A DNA stretch of 64,000 bases from contig NZ_CANMPQ010000004.1 in the NCBI RefSeq assembly GCF_947499695.1, forward strand, positions 124,001 to 188,000, written 5' to 3'. Shown one piece after another: positions 9,305 to 17,831 of the stretch. The notes beneath the pieces are model-generated. The model searched no databases and was not told where the DNA came from. It saw nothing but the letters and a program-made list of their open reading frames with translations. This stretch comes from an uncultured Allomuricauda sp. (GTDB lineage: Bacteria > Bacteroidota > Bacteroidia > Flavobacteriales > Flavobacteriaceae). How positions within the stretch are numbered: position 1 is the first letter of the stretch; every line of letters starts with the position of its first letter. Position numbers and translations under genes: made by a program.

Positions 9305-10018
9305 ATGGAATTAAAGAAAAATCCAAAATTGGAACTGAAAAAGAATAGTACCCTATATTTTTTGATAGGGCTTACTGCCATTTTATTATTTGCTTATGTT
9401 GCCATTGAATGGAAAACCTACTATTCAACATTCGATGATGATTTTGCAAGATTAAGTCCCGATGAAGAATTGATTGAAGTAGCACCCATAACTTTTCAAA
9501 CGCCCCCACCCCCACCCCCCAAGATTCAAGCACCTCCGGTAATTGAAATTGTTCCTGATGATGAAGAAGTTATTGAAACCGTAATTGAATCCGATGAAAT
9601 AGATCAGAATACGGAAATAATGGACGTTGAGGATGTTGAGTTTGTCGCACCTCCAATTGAAGATGAGGTAATTTTTATTAAAGTTGAAAACCCGCCCATT
9701 TTTCCAGGCTGCGAAAATGAAAAGACTAAGGAAGGTAAAAGGTCATGTTTCCAAGAAATGATGCAAAAGCATATTCGCAAAAACTTTCGCTATCCAGAGA
9801 TTGCACAAGAAATGGGATTGCAAGGTAGGGTAAGCATCATGTTTACCATTCAAAAAGATGGAAGTATCGATAACGTTCGAATGCGAGGTCCACATGAGAC
9901 TCTGGAAAAGGAAGCAGCCAGAATCATTTCCAAATTACCCAAAATGACCCCAGGAAAGCAACGGGGCACTCCGGTTAAAGTCCCTTTTTCAATTCCGATC
10001 ACTTTTAAGCTCCAATAA
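9305..10018 (+). CDS. TonB-family energy transducer
   Basis: A 237-residue protein with a short cytoplasmic tail, one transmembrane helix (residues ~17-35), a periplasmic proline-rich stretch coded by an unusual C-rich tract (QTPPPPPPKIQAPP, near residue 65), an acidic linker and a C-terminal TonB domain (YPEIAQEMGLQGRVSIMF... to the end). It would couple the proton motive force through ExbB/ExbD to TonB-dependent outer-membrane receptors. The segment FPGCE...C with two cysteines 11 residues apart recurs in the secreted TonB-domain proteins at 25.6-27.2 kb. No exbBD genes are adjacent, so it is an orphan or dedicated paralogue. Confidence 0.92.
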   Translation: MELKKNPKLELKKNSTLYFLIGLTAILLFAYVAIEWKTYYSTFDDDFARLSPDEELIEVAPITFQTPPPPPPKIQAPPVIEIVPDDEEVIETVIESDEIDQNTEIMDVEDVEFVAPPIEDEVIFIKVENPPIFPGCENEKTKEGKRSCFQEMMQKHIRKNFRYPEIAQEMGLQGRVSIMFTIQKDGSIDNVRMRGPHETLEKEAARIISKLPKMTPGKQRGTPVKVPFSIPITFKLQ

Positions 10019-10129
10019 GCTGTCACCATGAAAATATCAAGTTGTCGGTTTAGAGACGTGGAAATGATTTACAGATTGATTGTGTTCATGGTGACCGTCT
10101 GTGGCGTCTAATAATAAAATGGACGTCAC

Positions 10130-10160
10130 AAAAAAGGGCCGCACTTTAGTGCGGCCCTTT
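10130..10160 (-). terminator. intrinsic terminator of hppA
   Basis: A perfect 12-bp stem (AAAGGGCCGCAC / GTGCGGCCCTTT) with loop TTTA at 10133-10160. On the minus strand it is followed by a T-tract (10135-10130), so it terminates hppA and probably also blocks read-through from convergent tonB. Confidence 0.92.
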
Positions 10161-10183
10161 CGTATATTAATTGAGAATTGAAG

Positions 10184-12544
10184 TTATTCCTTCGCTTCTT
10201 TGTATTCGTTTACCAACTTTTCTACCTCTTCTTTGGTAGCAGCAGTAAATTCTTTTGCTTCCTCTGTAATTTCTCCATCAACTTCTGAAGTAGTCATTAC
10301 AATTGCTTTGAAAGCACCATCTTCGGTATTGCTCATTTCAACATTAATATGTTTCTCCATTTGTCTTTCAACAACCTCTGTAGCAATTTTAGTTTCGTTA
10401 TATGCCATCATTTTATCAGCACTTATCGCAATACTCGGAGCAATAACCAATGCTACAACTGACATCAATTTCAACAAAATGTTCAACGATGGACCTGAAG
10501 TATCTTTAAATGGATCACCAACGGTATCACCAACAACAGCAGCTTTATGAGCATCTGTTCCTTTACGACCATCAGACTCTATCATTTTCTTTGCATTGTC
10601 CCAAGCACCACCTGCATTAGATTGGAAGATTGCCATTAAAACACCTGCTGAAGTAACACCTGCCAATAAACCGCCCAACATTTCGGCTCCGCCAATAAAT
10701 CCTACTGCAACAGGAACTGCAATTGCCAACAGACCTGGCAATACCATTTCTTTAATAGAGGCCTTTGTAGAAATGTCAACACATTTGTCATATTCGGCAT
10801 AACCATCGGCAGCATCAAAAGTAGCACGCTGCTCTGGAGTCGCTTTAGACATATCTGTATCCACAGCTTTCATTACCTCCAAGGCCGCTTTCAATTGCGG
10901 AATATCTCTAAATTGACGACGTACTTCTTCAATCATTGCCATTGCGGCACGACCTACTGCATTCATAGAAAGTGCAGAGAATACAAAAGGTAGCATTGCA
11001 CCTACAAGGAGTCCTGCCATTACCGTTGGTTTAGAAACGTCAATAGAAGTAACGTTTGCGACTTTCATAAAAGCAGAAAATAACGCTAAGGCTGTTAAAG
11101 CAGCAGAAGCGATAGCAAAACCTTTACCAATTGCAGCAGTAGTATTACCAACAGCATCCAATTTATCCGTACGCTCACGAACTTCTGGATCTAGTTCGGC
11201 CATTTCAGCAATACCACCAGCGTTATCAGAAATAGGTCCATAAGCATCAACTGCTAGTTGGATTCCTGTATTTGCCAACATTCCAACTGCAGCGATTGCA
11301 ATACCGTAAAGACCAGCAAAATGGTGTGAAACCAAAATCGCAGCAGCAATTAAAAGAATAGGAATCATTGTTGACATCATACCAACACCTAAACCTGCAA
11401 TAATATTTGTAGCGGCACCAGTTTCTGATTGTTTTACAATAGAATTTACTGGTTTTGTACCTGTACCTGTATAGTACTCTGTAATCTTACCAACACCCAA
11501 ACCAGCAACAAGACCGGCCAAGGTTGCCCAAAAAATACCCATAGCTCCAAAAGGCAATCCATCGACTGTCTCAGGAATTAGAGCATTAATAATGAAATAA
11601 GAAGCAACTACCATTAAACCAGCTGATCCAAATTCACCAATATTTAAAGCTGTTTGTGGATTTCCACCATCCTTAACTCTTACAAAGAAGGTGCCAATAA
11701 TTGACATTATTATACCTACCGCAGCTAATACCAATGGAAGGTAAACCGCACCTAAGCCAGCAAAATCGGGAGTAATAATAAATGCACCCAAAACCATTGT
11801 ACCGATAATTGAACCTACGTATGATTCAAAAAGGTCAGCTCCCATACCTGCAACATCTCCAACATTGTCTCCAACGTTATCCGCAATTGTAGCAGGGTTT
11901 AATGGGTGATCTTCGGGAATACCTGCTTCAACCTTACCTACTAAATCCGCTCCAACATCGGCAGCTTTTGTATAGATACCACCACCAACACGGGCAAAAA
12001 GCGCAATAGATGATGCACCTAGTGAGAATCCAGATAATACATTTAATACTAAACCAAGATTATCAGCTCCAGGCCACATATTTTGATAGACCATAAACAA
12101 TCCGCTTAGACCTAATACACCTAGGCCCACAACACCCAAGCCCATTACGGCACCGCCCGCAAAAGCAACTTCAAGAGCTTTTCCTAAAGACGTTTTAGCC
12201 GCTTGAGTAGTTCTTACGTTTGCTTTTGTAGCAACACGCATTCCAATAAATCCTGCTAATGCAGAACAAATTGCACCTACAATAAAGGATATGGCCACCA
12301 TACCGTTGGAGCCAGTCTCACTACTGCCTTTGAAATAAAGCAATGCAGCAACGGCAATTACAAAAATTGATAGAATTTTATACTCGGCCTTTAAGAAAGA
12401 CATAGCGCCATCTGCAATATTTTTAGCAATTCTTGCCATTTTTGCATCTCCTTCATCTTGCTTTCCAACCCACATATTCTTAATAAATACGAAGACAAGT
12501 GCCAAAACACCAAATACCGGTAAATAGTTTACGATCAGTTCCAT
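10184..12544 (-). CDS. hppA: K+-dependent membrane-bound ion-pumping pyrophosphatase
   Basis: A 786-residue integral membrane pyrophosphatase with about 16 transmembrane helices, which couples PPi hydrolysis to H+ or Na+ export. Signature motifs are [11 protein letters not shown], the Asp-rich [27 protein letters not shown] (residues ~216-240) and the C-terminal [16 protein letters not shown]. The sequence [10 protein letters not shown] has Ala where K+-independent enzymes carry Lys, which marks the K+-dependent subclass; H+ versus Na+ specificity is not resolved. An extra ~55-residue Glu/Lys-rich hydrophilic tail follows the last helix. A soluble pyrophosphatase is encoded immediately upstream on the same strand, but a terminator separates the two. 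The start is the ATG at 12544. Confidence 0.95.
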   Translation of the reverse strand: MELIVNYLPVFGVLALVFVFIKNMWVGKQDEGDAKMARIAKNIADGAMSFLKAEYKILSIFVIAVAALLYFKGSSETGSNGMVAISFIVGAICSALAGFIGMRVATKANVRTTQAAKTSLGKALEVAFAGGAVMGLGVVGLGVLGLSGLFMVYQNMWPGADNLGLVLNVLSGFSLGASSIALFARVGGGIYTKAADVGADLVGKVEAGIPEDHPLNPATIADNVGDNVGDVAGMGADLFESYVGSIIGTMVLGAFIITPDFAGLGAVYLPLVLAAVGIIMSIIGTFFVRVKDGGNPQTALNIGEFGSAGLMVVASYFIINALIPETVDGLPFGAMGIFWATLAGLVAGLGVGKITEYYTGTGTKPVNSIVKQSETGAATNIIAGLGVGMMSTMIPILLIAAAILVSHHFAGLYGIAIAAVGMLANTGIQLAVDAYGPISDNAGGIAEMAELDPEVRERTDKLDAVGNTTAAIGKGFAIASAALTALALFSAFMKVANVTSIDVSKPTVMAGLLVGAMLPFVFSALSMNAVGRAAMAMIEEVRRQFRDIPQLKAALEVMKAVDTDMSKATPEQRATFDAADGYAEYDKCVDISTKASIKEMVLPGLLAIAVPVAVGFIGGAEMLGGLLAGVTSAGVLMAIFQSNAGGAWDNAKKMIESDGRKGTDAHKAAVVGDTVGDPFKDTSGPSLNILLKLMSVVALVIAPSIAISADKMMAYNETKIATEVVERQMEKHINVEMSNTEDGAFKAIVMTTSEVDGEITEEAKEFTAATKEEVEKLVNEYKEAKE

Positions 12545-12603
12545 TTTATTTGATTATTTATATTTTTTTTAACGGATGCTAAAGTAGTAAAATACGGACT
12601 AAT

Positions 12604-12636
12604 AAAAAAAATGCGCTTTTGATTGTCAAAAGCGCA
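12604..12636 (-). terminator. intrinsic terminator of ppa
   Basis: An 11-bp perfect stem TGCGCTTTTGA / TCAAAAGCGCA (12612-12622, 12626-12636) with a 3-nt loop and an 8-nt T-tract on the minus strand (12611-12604). It insulates ppa from the hppA gene downstream, which must have its own promoter in the ~60 bp between. Confidence 0.92.
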
Positions 12637-12658
12637 TAAATCTTTATTTGGTTTTATC

Positions 12659-13183
12659 TTAAATGGTAAAAGTTCTTTTCTTTTTGTGCTCACTTTCATC
12701 GTAGCGGTTCACGCATTGATGATAGATTTCTATGGCCTCATTAACGTCTCCCCATCCACCGGTATCAACCTTCTTCTCTTCCAGATCTTTGTAAACCGCA
12801 AAAAAGTGTTCTATTTCCTTTTTTCTATGTGGATTGATATCGGTTATATCTTCCTTCTTGTTCCAAACGGGGTCACTCACAGGTACACAGATTATTTTTT
12901 CATCCGGCCCTTTTTCATCCGTCATATGGAAAACTCCAATAGGTTTCACCTCCATTACCACCATCGGGTAGGTTGGCTCTGTTCCTAAAACCAATACATC
13001 CAAGGGATCTTTATCCAAAGCAAGAGTTTCAGGTACAAACCCATAATCCCCAGGATACATCATCGACGAGAACAAGGTTCTATCGAATCGAATTTTATTT
13101 AGGGTAAAATCATATTCATATTTATTTCTACTTCCTTTTGGAATTTCAATCAGCACATCGAAGGTTACTTCTTTCTTTGACAT
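12659..13183 (-). CDS. ppa: soluble family I inorganic pyrophosphatase
   Basis: A 174-residue cytosolic enzyme that hydrolyses PPi to two phosphates, pulling biosynthetic reactions forward. The family I signature DKDPLDVLVL (D-x-D-P-x-D, residues ~57-66) binds the catalytic Mg2+ ions; PKGSRNKYEYD and MMYPGDYGFVPETL are further conserved active-site segments. Length is normal for bacterial PPase. It has its own promoter and terminator and sits next to the energy-conserving membrane pyrophosphatase, so the cell can either waste or harvest PPi energy. Confidence 0.96.
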   Translation of the reverse strand: MSKKEVTFDVLIEIPKGSRNKYEYDFTLNKIRFDRTLFSSMMYPGDYGFVPETLALDKDPLDVLVLGTEPTYPMVVMEVKPIGVFHMTDEKGPDEKIICVPVSDPVWNKKEDITDINPHRKKEIEHFFAVYKDLEEKKVDTGGWGDVNEAIEIYHQCVNRYDESEHKKKRTFTI

Positions 13184-13204
13184 TATGAGGTTTTAGATTT
13201 TTTG

Positions 13205-13237
13205 CAAAAATAGTGCTCCTTATGGGAATAAGGTCAA
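13205..13237 (-). promoter_or_regulatory. ppa promoter with small inverted repeat
   Basis: On the minus strand, TATTTTTG (13212-13205) is an exact TAnnTTTG -7 element; a TTG (13237-13235) lies 22 nt upstream. A 6-bp inverted repeat CCTTAT/ATAAGG occupies the spacer and could be an operator. The start codon is about 20 nt downstream of the -7 element. Confidence 0.55.
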
Positions 13238-13259
13238 CAAATCTCGACCTTTCTGTTAA

Positions 13260-15758
13260 TTAAAAATTAAATCCGAAGGTACCCGTGACACCAAATGCGC
13301 GGGCATCTGGATTGTCTAGGTAGTTCCCCCTAAAATTGAAGTCAATCCGGAATATCTTGAATATGTTTCCTATTCCAAAGGAATATTCCCAGTAAATCTG
13401 GTCTTCCGGCGCTATCAACGGAATATTGGTAGGCGCGCTCAAAGCTTTGTTTTCATCTGAAAGTTGCCCCCATGCCCCTCTAAGACCAACAATTTCTCTA
13501 AGGTTCCAATTTCTTAGGATTGGGATTCTCGAGAATAATCGACCATTAAAATTATGTTCCAAATGCACTGCGGCATAGGTATCGGTCACAAACTCGTAAA
13601 AATCAAGATTTGGAAAAACATTATATAAGGAAAAAAGTGTCTGATTACCAGGTACAACACTCAATAGGCTCAATGGTACTTCTCCAAAGGTCTTACCCAG
13701 TTCAATGCTGCTTGTTAAACGTCCAAAACCACCAATTTGCCAGGGTTGACGATACGAGAACTGTAGTCTTTCGTAGTCAAAATCACTTTCTAAAAATCCA
13801 CTGATTCCCTTGGTGTAATTTAATAATAGGGTGCTGTGATCGTCATTGATATTGGCACGTTCCACGCCATAACCAATTGTTCTTTTGCCTGGAGTATATA
13901 TTAAGGTGGTATTTATGTCGAATTGTTTTACCTCTGAGGAAATCCCAGTAGGCGAATCAGGGTCCACATAATCCAAACTAAAGGCATTCGGCAGCGCAGA
14001 ACTCAACGTTCGAAATGAACTTCCCAACCGGACCCTGAAATTTTTCACCGGTTCCACCTCTAAATTAAAAGTGGACAAATTGATATTGGTCAACCGATCG
14101 TTTGCCCCAACTGTCACTAAAGAAGAGGAGGCAATACTTCTTCCCAGCACATCATTTGTACTAGTCAAACTGAGTCCCAATTGCTCCACATCTCTTCGAT
14201 TTCCTCCTGAGAGTATAAGCCTGCTCTTTCTATCTAATAAGAATTTACCAGAAAGTCCGTGCTTCGCTTTTTTATCCGTAAATCCGTACGCCATATAGCC
14301 TTCAAGGCGCCAAGTATCATTCTGTCCAAAATAGGTTCTAGCCCCAAGCCGAACCCTGGTTCCCTCTGCATCGTTAAAGCCGAGAACACTATAAATGTTA
14401 CCGATATCTATGTTCCATTTGTCTATTTCTATGTAACCAGAGCCTAAGATGCTCACAATATCATAATACGTCCTGAATTTGGGCACTGTTTTTAAGGTAT
14501 CCAACAGTTTGAATATACCAGATTCATCCTCATTGAGTTTTTCCAATCGTGCATTTTTCCAAAACGTGCTGTCTCTTGCAAACACTCTTGGGTCATATGG
14601 GTCTGATTCGGCCTTGTAAAATTCTTCCGGACGGTTTGTATCAAATTGATAGTTATCATAAACCGTTGTTCTTTTGCCATAGACTCCTCGTGACTTTTCT
14701 TTTTTGGAAAAACTAAAATCACTGAGCATGTAATCTCGCTGCAAGAGAAAAATGGAATCATTGACCACATCAAAATCCTGCTCAATGTAAATTTCCTTTA
14801 CCCAGTTGATGTTGGCGCTTTTGGTAACCTGCAGATTGATTTTTTTGATGGCGTAGGTGGAATCATTCACCCAAAAATCTCCTTTAAAAGTCAATTCATT
14901 CTTCCGCCTTGGGTAGTAGATGATATTGTAACACCATTTATTGTCGATAAATGTACTATCGGAAAGGACATAATTATAGGTATCCACACCTGTTTTTGAT
15001 AACGGACTGGTAAAGCTTTTGTCAAAAAACTTAAGGTAGTTTTCATAAATATCGTAATCGGAATACAGGTCTTCAACAAAGGCCGTAATCGCTTGGTTTC
15101 CACTAAAACCGGAATTTTTATTCCCTAGCACATCTTCCTTTTCCTCATTTAGCACATTATCACCATAAACTTTGGAGAAGCTTTCGTTCAAAAACATGGG
15201 CAAATAGGTTTTCCCTGTTATTCTGGAAGTGTCCAAATCCTCAAACATAAATTCCAGTCCCTTGAACATCTTGCTCTTTATAAGAGCACTGTCTATAGTA
15301 TTTAGGTCAAATTCAACTTTTTCGTACTTATCGTACTGGTATTGTTTAAACTTTCGAACACCGTTTTCTCGTTTTTTAGCCCATATCTTCTTTAAAATAT
15401 CTATAGCCGGATTGTTCTTCTTGGATTGTTTTCCTGTGTATACGATCACTTCTTTTAGTTGTTCGGTGGATTCGACCAACACAATCTCCATATTAAAGTT
15501 CACCTTTTGTTCCAACTGAATCTCTTTGGTTTCATATCCGATAAAAGAAACAAGAATAGTACTGTAGGTGTTATCAGATTCTATATAGAACCGCCCATTA
15601 TCATTGGTTATGGTTCCTTCTGATGAATCTTTAAAAACAATGTTTGCAAAGGCAACAGGTGAACCAAGGTCGTCCACAACTATACCTCCTACTTTGGTCT
15701 GGGAAAAAGCTAAAACACTGAATAACGTCAGGGAAAAAACTAAAAGGAATTTCTTCAT
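13260..15758 (-). CDS. DUF5686 outer-membrane protein with CarboxypepD_reg-like domain
   Basis: An 832-residue exported protein: signal peptide (residues 1-19, ending AFSQ), then a carboxypeptidase-regulatory-like beta-sandwich (VGGIVVDDLGSPVAFANIVF, residues ~22-100) as found at the N-terminus of many Bacteroidota outer-membrane receptors, then a long DUF5686 region whose second half has the alternating pattern of an outer-membrane beta-barrel and ends in a terminal aromatic (GTFGFNF). There is no TonB box or plug domain that I can see, so it is not a classical TonB-dependent receptor. Function is unknown. It is transcribed apart from pdhB, which has its own terminator. Confidence 0.85.
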   Translation of the reverse strand: MKKFLLVFSLTLFSVLAFSQTKVGGIVVDDLGSPVAFANIVFKDSSEGTITNDNGRFYIESDNTYSTILVSFIGYETKEIQLEQKVNFNMEIVLVESTEQLKEVIVYTGKQSKKNNPAIDILKKIWAKKRENGVRKFKQYQYDKYEKVEFDLNTIDSALIKSKMFKGLEFMFEDLDTSRITGKTYLPMFLNESFSKVYGDNVLNEEKEDVLGNKNSGFSGNQAITAFVEDLYSDYDIYENYLKFFDKSFTSPLSKTGVDTYNYVLSDSTFIDNKWCYNIIYYPRRKNELTFKGDFWVNDSTYAIKKINLQVTKSANINWVKEIYIEQDFDVVNDSIFLLQRDYMLSDFSFSKKEKSRGVYGKRTTVYDNYQFDTNRPEEFYKAESDPYDPRVFARDSTFWKNARLEKLNEDESGIFKLLDTLKTVPKFRTYYDIVSILGSGYIEIDKWNIDIGNIYSVLGFNDAEGTRVRLGARTYFGQNDTWRLEGYMAYGFTDKKAKHGLSGKFLLDRKSRLILSGGNRRDVEQLGLSLTSTNDVLGRSIASSSLVTVGANDRLTNINLSTFNLEVEPVKNFRVRLGSSFRTLSSALPNAFSLDYVDPDSPTGISSEVKQFDINTTLIYTPGKRTIGYGVERANINDDHSTLLLNYTKGISGFLESDFDYERLQFSYRQPWQIGGFGRLTSSIELGKTFGEVPLSLLSVVPGNQTLFSLYNVFPNLDFYEFVTDTYAAVHLEHNFNGRLFSRIPILRNWNLREIVGLRGAWGQLSDENKALSAPTNIPLIAPEDQIYWEYSFGIGNIFKIFRIDFNFRGNYLDNPDARAFGVTGTFGFNF

Positions 15759-15780
15759 TTTTTGATATGTGCCACTTTAA

Positions 15781-15799
15781 AAATTCTTGGTAAGAATTT
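15781..15799. promoter_or_regulatory. inverted repeat in the leader of the DUF5686 gene
   Basis: AAATTCTT (15781-15788) and AAGAATTT (15792-15799) form a perfect 8-bp inverted repeat with a 3-nt spacer, 22 nt upstream of the minus-strand start. This could be a dimeric repressor site or a leader hairpin. Confidence 0.35.
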
Positions 15800-15856
15800 C
15801 AATAGTGTAATGGTCTGTTCGATTTAAAAGTAATTTCTTATCAAAAACTGTTCCTT

Positions 15857-15889
15857 AAAAAAGCCTCACCAACTTTTGTTGACGAGGCT
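15857..15889 (-). terminator. intrinsic terminator of pdhB
   Basis: AGCCTC/GAGGCT (15862-15867, 15884-15889) encloses CAAC-TTTT-GTTG, with an internal AC/AC mismatch, and is followed on the minus strand by a run of Ts (15861-15857). It lies just past the pdhB stop codon. Confidence 0.8.
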
Positions 15890-15914
15890 AATATACCTTA
15901 CAATTATAAGTTGA

Positions 15915-16892
15915 CTACTTATATAACACTTTCTTAACAGCTTTGACAACATCTTTGGAATTCGGCAACCATTCCGCCAAAAGTACCGGAGAATAAGGAG
16001 CTGGCGTATCTGCAGTGTTTATTTTCACTATTGGCGCATCCAAATAATCAAATGCTTTGTCCTGAACATGGTAAATAATTTCAGTAGCAACATTTCCAAA
16101 GGGCCATGCTTCTTCCAAAATAACCATTCGGTTTGTTTTCTTTACTGAATTCAAAATAGCATCATGGTCCATTGGTCTAACCGTACGTAAATCAATGATT
16201 TCACAACTAATGCCTTCTTTCTCCAATTCGTCAGCAGCTATATAGGCCTCTTTAATGATTTTCCCGAAAGAAACAATCGTTACATCGGTACCTTCTCTTT
16301 TAATTTCAGCAACGCCTATTGGAATGGTGTACTCGCCTTCAGGCACTTCGCCTTTATCGCCATACATCTGCTCTGATTCCATAAAAATGACCGGGTCATC
16401 ATCACGAATTGCTGATTTCAACAATCCTTTTGCATCTGCAGGGTTCGAAGGAACCACAACCTTTAACCCTGGGCAGTTAGCGTACCAGCTTTCAAACGCC
16501 TGAGAGTGTGTTGCAGCCAATTGACCTGCCGAAGCAGTTGGTCCTCTGAACACAATAGGACAGGCAAATTGCCCACCTGACATCTGTCTAATTTTGGCAG
16601 CGTTATTTATAATTTGATCGATTCCTACCAATGAAAAGTTAAACGTCATGAACTCTATAATAGGTCTGTTACCAATCATAGCAGACCCAACGCCGATACC
16701 GGAAAATCCCAATTCAGAAATTGGCGTATCCAAAACCCTTTCAGGTCCAAATTCATCCAACATCCCTTTTGAGGCTTTATAAGCGCCATTGTATTCGGCA
16801 ACCTCTTCACCCATTAAATAAATGGTATCGTCCCTGCGCATCTCTTCGCTCATGGCCTCTTTGATGGCTTCCCTGAATTGTAGTGTTTTCAT
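15915..16892 (-). CDS. pdhB: pyruvate dehydrogenase E1 component beta subunit
   Basis: A 325-residue transketolase-family beta subunit of the alpha2beta2 E1 enzyme, which decarboxylates pyruvate with thiamine diphosphate. Recognisable segments are FREAIKEAMSEEMRRD, LMGEEVAEYNGAYK (the glutamate that activates ThDP), DTPISELGFSGIGVGSAM, RGPTASAGQLAATHSQ and the C-terminal transketolase domain VSFGKIIKEAY...IDLRTVRPMD. Length is normal. The alpha subunit and E2 are not in the window, so pdhB is unlinked here. It is monocistronic, with its own -7 element at 16937-16944 and terminator. A branched-chain or acetoin E1 beta cannot be fully excluded but fits less well. Confidence 0.93.
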   Translation of the reverse strand: MKTLQFREAIKEAMSEEMRRDDTIYLMGEEVAEYNGAYKASKGMLDEFGPERVLDTPISELGFSGIGVGSAMIGNRPIIEFMTFNFSLVGIDQIINNAAKIRQMSGGQFACPIVFRGPTASAGQLAATHSQAFESWYANCPGLKVVVPSNPADAKGLLKSAIRDDDPVIFMESEQMYGDKGEVPEGEYTIPIGVAEIKREGTDVTIVSFGKIIKEAYIAADELEKEGISCEIIDLRTVRPMDHDAILNSVKKTNRMVILEEAWPFGNVATEIIYHVQDKAFDYLDAPIVKINTADTPAPYSPVLLAEWLPNSKDVVKAVKKVLYK

Positions 16893-16936
16893 TAAGTAGT
16901 ACTAAAAAGTTTCGTTCGTGTACATAAAAATGCACG

Positions 16937-16944
16937 CAAAAATA
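16937..16944 (-). promoter_or_regulatory. -7 element of the pdhB promoter
   Basis: TATTTTTG on the minus strand is an exact match to TAnnTTTG, 44 nt upstream of the pdhB start. No convincing -33 TTG was found at the right distance. Confidence 0.5.
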
Positions 16945-16995
16945 GCAAAATCTAAAAGAATAACCCTGAGGTATAATTTAAAAAAAGTATGAAAT

Positions 16996-17017
16996 TTTAT
17001 TATGCATGCATAATAAA
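16996..17017. promoter_or_regulatory. 22-bp perfect palindrome upstream of etfB
   Basis: A perfect 22-bp palindrome with core ATTATGCATGCATAAT (16999-17014). It lies 47 nt before etfB and overlaps the position expected for the -33 element if TATCTTAG (17035-17042) is the -7 element, so a bound protein would probably repress. The same 16-bp core recurs at 46812-46827 upstream of another promoter, which argues for a transcription-factor operator. Confidence 0.65.
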
Positions 17018-17064
17018 TATCGAATATTTATGGCTATCTTAGCGCCGTTAAATTCAAAGAGACT

Positions 17065-17811
17065 ATGAAGATTTTAGTTTGCATCAGCAACGTACCCGAT
17101 ACCACTTCCAAAATCAATTTTACGGAAGGGGACACCAAGTTTGATACAAATGGTGTTCAATTTGTTATTAATCCCAACGATGAGTTCGGACTTACCCGTG
17201 CTATGTGGTTTAAGGAAAAGCAAGGGGCTTCTGTTCACGTTGCCACCGTTGGAGGTCCACAAACTGAGCCCACTATTCGCAAGGCTCTGGCCATTGGTGC
17301 GGATGAAGCCATTCGAATCAATGCAGAACCTACCGATGGTTTCTTTGTTGCTTCACAGCTAACGGAAATCATAAAAAGTGGAGGATATGACCTTGTTATT
17401 GCAGGAAGAGAATCCATCGACTATAATGGTGGAATGGTACCAGGTATTCTAGCTACTCTGCTAGACATGAATTTTGTAAATACCTGCATCGGTCTTGAAA
17501 TTGAAGGAGATAAAGCGACGGCCACCCGTGAGATAGATGGTGGTAAAGAAACAATAAGCACCACGCTACCCCTGGTAGTTGGGGGACAAAAAGGACTGGT
17601 CGAGGAAAGTGACCTTCGTATCCCAAATATGAGGGGTATTATGATGGCTAGAAAAAAGGTGCTCAATGTAGTTGAGCCTGTTGATGCCTCAAAACATACC
17701 CAAGATCAAAAGTTTGAAAAGCCCGCAGCTAAAGGACCTGTTAAATTGGTAGATGCAGAAAATGTTGGGGAATTGGTCGAGCTATTGCACAATGAAGCTA
17801 AAGTGATTTAA
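17065..17811 (+). CDS. etfB: electron transfer flavoprotein beta subunit
   Basis: A 248-residue ETF beta (FixA) subunit that, with EtfA, carries electrons from acyl-CoA dehydrogenases and related flavoenzymes to the respiratory quinone pool. It begins MKILVCISNVPDT, carries the AMP-binding region (VATVGGPQTEPTIRKALAIGADEAIRI, VIAGRESIDYNGG) and ends with the usual Lys-rich tail. It is 20 nt upstream of etfA, in the standard etfBA order. The palindrome 47 nt before the start is likely its operator, pointing to control by a metabolite-responsive repressor, perhaps of fatty-acid or branched-chain amino-acid catabolism (inference). Confidence 0.96.
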   Translation: MKILVCISNVPDTTSKINFTEGDTKFDTNGVQFVINPNDEFGLTRAMWFKEKQGASVHVATVGGPQTEPTIRKALAIGADEAIRINAEPTDGFFVASQLTEIIKSGGYDLVIAGRESIDYNGGMVPGILATLLDMNFVNTCIGLEIEGDKATATREIDGGKETISTTLPLVVGGQKGLVEESDLRIPNMRGIMMARKKVLNVVEPVDASKHTQDQKFEKPAAKGPVKLVDAENVGELVELLHNEAKVI

Positions 17812-17831
17812 GAACTAGAATCCACAAAATT

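Noticed and set aside
9501..9520. C-rich tract in tonB as a phase-variation switch
   Set aside because: Runs are broken by As (C5-A-C5-A-C6), stay in frame, and encode the expected Pro-rich spacer; slippage is possible but nothing supports a switch.
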